A DNA stretch of 64,000 nt from BJHL01 sp040378885 (GTDB lineage Bacteria; Planctomycetota; Phycisphaerae; Phycisphaerales; UBA1924). Under the pieces are notes generated by a model. That model was not told the origin of the DNA. It searched no databases and was given only the letters and a program-made list of their open reading frames with translations. Position 1 is the stretch's first letter; each line of letters begins with the position of its first letter. Location: the NCBI GenBank assembly GCA_046316615.1, contig JBKDAN010000026.1:37991-101990 (forward strand), in the 5' to 3' direction. The translations under genes were made by a program, and so were the position numbers. Of this stretch, positions 62,226-64,000 are shown piece by piece.

Positions 62226-63728
62226 TCACCAAGGCAGCGTCCCCAAGTCAATCACCAGGCTGTCCGGACCGTAGAAGTCAACATTAAACCTTCCATCCCC
62301 CACGCTCGTGAACAACACGCACGCACGCCGTGATTGCGTGGCGTATGCCACATCGGCCTCCGCCGGTCCGGCCAGCTCAACGTTGTTGCGTTCTTGCGCA
62401 TGAAAGTGATAGAACGCCAGCGCGGTTCCCGCCGTCGCCAGCATGTCTTCGCTGGGCACATAGCGCATATCGCCCAGCCGCTGCGCAGCTCGCGCCGGAT
62501 ACAGCACAGGCCACACCCGCTCGCCAGTCTTCTCCGCTCGCACAAGCAGCTCGCCGCCATACTCAGCCATCCGGTCGTTCCGGTCTGCCGCTGCCTGAGG
62601 CACAAGCGCGTCACGCAAATGCGGAGCTGCCACAACGTCGTCAATCGCAAGCACCGTGATGGCGTCCGCCCACGACAGCCGCCCTTCCGTCGCCCGTAGC
62701 TGCTCGTTGTAAGGCGGAATCGGCGACTTCCACGTCCGCAGCACATTCCGCCGCGGCTCAACCCTCGCTCGCAGTTCACCCACGAGCGCACCTCGCGACT
62801 GCGCCAATCGATCGGGTGCGTTGGCCGCAGTCCAGCGCAAGGCTTCCACATGCCGCAGCGAGATCGCTTCACCCGCCGGCACACGAGCAACCGCCGCCGT
62901 CGCCTGCTGCCACCAGTTCTTGTCCGCGCCATCAGGCCGCAGCGACAACAGCCACGCGACTTCCGACCCGCTCGCCGCCAGCACACGCAAGTCACGATCC
63001 GCACGCCGCAGCGTGGTCACCGCCGCCGCCCCAACCGACTTCGCGTCAATGTCGCGGGCCAACATTGCACGGCGCTGCTCGCCCGACGCATCCATCGCGC
63101 TGAGCGCATCCCACGCGTCCACTCGCACGCGACGCATCAAGTCCGCCGCCGCCGCACCCTGCGCTTCACCCGCCGACGGCGTGACAAACTGCTCAAACAA
63201 CAGTTCTTCCAATGGCCGCCCCTGCGCAAGCGCCGCCAGCGCACGAGCCTCTGGCCGCTCGCGAATCGCAATCGCGGCATCGCTCCGCATGGGTCGCCCC
63301 AAGCTGCGAATGAGCCCAGGAACCGCAATCGTCCAATTGCGCTCCCCCGCCGCATCCGCGAGCATCGTCACAAGTTGGCGCTCTTCCTCCCGCGCCAGCA
63401 CCCGAGCCGCCAGCCGCGCGTTCGCCACATCCGCCTTCGCGTCAGTCTGTGAAAGAAGTTCCGTCAGCGCAGCTACCCGCGCCTCACGCACCACTTCTCG
63501 CGACTCGACAATCCCCTCCAGATCCGTCCGCACCCGCTGCGCAGCAATGTCATTCGCCTTCGCCGACTCGCGCAGACGCCCCAGCGCAACCTCCCGCTGC
63601 TCATCACTCGACCGCGCCCCCTTGAGCGTGTCGAGCGGAAATTGCACCGCCCGGTCCGAGCCGCAGCCCGCCACCAACATCGCCGCCAACGCCATCCCAC
63701 CAAACCACAACGAGCGTCCGTGCATCAT
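62226..63728 (-). CDS. Lipoprotein of unknown function
   Basis: A 500-aa protein with a lipoprotein signal peptide (MMHGRSLWFGGMALAAMLVAGC, lipobox LVAGC). The mature part is helical in its first two thirds, with many Ala, Arg and Glu residues (ARAVLAREEERQLVTMLADAAGERNW), and more strand-rich towards the end (DGRFNVDFYGPDSLVIDLGTLPW). Starts at 63728 or 63725. No family recognised. It probably sits on the outer membrane or the periplasmic face of the inner membrane. Confidence 0.78.
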   Translation of the reverse strand: MMHGRSLWFGGMALAAMLVAGCGSDRAVQFPLDTLKGARSSDEQREVALGRLRESAKANDIAAQRVRTDLEGIVESREVVREARVAALTELLSQTDAKADVANARLAARVLAREEERQLVTMLADAAGERNWTIAVPGLIRSLGRPMRSDAAIAIRERPEARALAALAQGRPLEELLFEQFVTPSAGEAQGAAAADLMRRVRVDAWDALSAMDASGEQRRAMLARDIDAKSVGAAAVTTLRRADRDLRVLAASGSEVAWLLSLRPDGADKNWWQQATAAVARVPAGEAISLRHVEALRWTAANAPDRLAQSRGALVGELRARVEPRRNVLRTWKSPIPPYNEQLRATEGRLSWADAITVLAIDDVVAAPHLRDALVPQAAADRNDRMAEYGGELLVRAEKTGERVWPVLYPARAAQRLGDMRYVPSEDMLATAGTALAFYHFHAQERNNVELAGPAEADVAYATQSRRACVLFTSVGDGRFNVDFYGPDSLVIDLGTLPW

Positions 63729-63929
63729 GCAATCAGTGTAATGACACCAGCCCCCGCAGACACCCCCGCCGCCCCATCTTTCCAAAGCCCCGCCCCCCTC
63801 GCCGCGATGCCACTCTGCGTCGCGTCTTCAAACCCTAACGCCTCAATGCTCCACGCCTCATGCCTTGATGCCAACTGCCTTGATGCCTACCCGATTCTCC
63901 CCGCCGACCTCGCTGCAACCCTGCCTTCC

Positions 63930-63964
63930 CACGAATGCCGAATCACGAATGCCGAATGCCGCGA
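63930..63964 (+). repeat. Heptanucleotide tandem repeat near the right end of the window
   Basis: CACGAATGCCGAAT is repeated in tandem (63930-63943 and 63944-63957), each made of two 7-base units CACGAAT and GCCGAAT, then GCCGCGA. A looser array of period 7-8 with TGCC lies at 63843-63890. Positions 63729-64000 contain no gene I can support. Confidence 0.82.
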
Positions 63965-64000
63965 CCCACCAAGGGCCGTCGCACTTACGTCGCGTTCACA

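Overview
The window looks like a chromosomal segment of a planctomycete, most probably of the class Phycisphaerae. It is GC-rich and densely coded on both strands. It encodes outer-membrane biology (a BamD-like lipoprotein, an LptE-like lipoprotein, an OmpA/Pal lipoprotein, an alginate-export-type porin). Two very large secreted proteins end in paired DFNNNGVFPEDQD-type dockerin motifs, and an ECF sigma factor sits directly upstream of a serine/threonine kinase; both traits are common in Phycisphaerae. I see no phage, insertion sequence, CRISPR array or intact rRNA operon. One tRNA gene is present. The assignment to class is inference from gene content.

Layout. 1-6.2 kb: truncated dicarboxylate/amino-acid:cation symporter, asparagine synthase, a PilZ/J-domain fusion, a flippase-like membrane protein divergent from a GT2 glycosyltransferase, thymidine kinase. 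6.2-13 kb: LMW tyrosine phosphatase, MacB/FtsX-type permease, queE and two small partners, and a secreted DUF1028-VCBS-dockerin protein. 13-17.6 kb: LptE/BamD-like pair, Fpg/Nei glycosylase, NAD kinase, GT9 glycosyltransferase. 17.6-19.1 kb: prepilin-like protein and a membrane-anchored partner. 19.3-23.7 kb: squalene operon hpnC-hpnD-hpnE, divergent from ispH. 23.7-31.3 kb: rlmN, def, MFS transporter, uridine-kinase-like/nupC divergent pair, accA, a broken reading frame, and a DksA-like protein with a long Lys/Ala/Pro-rich tail.

31.3-36.6 kb: FAD monooxygenase, tRNA-Met, porin, a deletion scar joining two hydrolase gene remnants, purQ. 36.8-42.8 kb: ECF sigma/kinase pair, OmpA lipoprotein, a two-domain QueD-like protein, a sugar-phosphate isomerase/epimerase-like protein. 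42.8-51.9 kb: SpoIIE-type phosphatase, two adjacent paralogous membrane-anchored proteins of unknown function, TPR protein, recX, DUF1015, a secreted beta-helix protein, a glyoxalase-fold protein. 52-56 kb: NatAB-like ABC exporter, a 0.5-kb non-coding region holding sequence complementary to the 16S rRNA 3' end plus a strong terminator, proC. 56-64 kb: dockerin-bearing secreted protein, orphan DNA methyltransferase, small hypothetical genes, an LTXXQ-like secreted protein and a lipoprotein.

Functional links. ispH and hpnCDE supply and use isoprenoid units for squalene. queE and the QueD-like protein belong to 7-deazaguanine synthesis but lie 31 kb apart. The uridine-kinase-like gene, nupC and tdk form a nucleoside uptake/salvage set. 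My strongest candidates for something undescribed are the structured, terminator-bounded element with 16S complementarity (54825-55009) and the PilZ-J-domain fusion (3122-3886).
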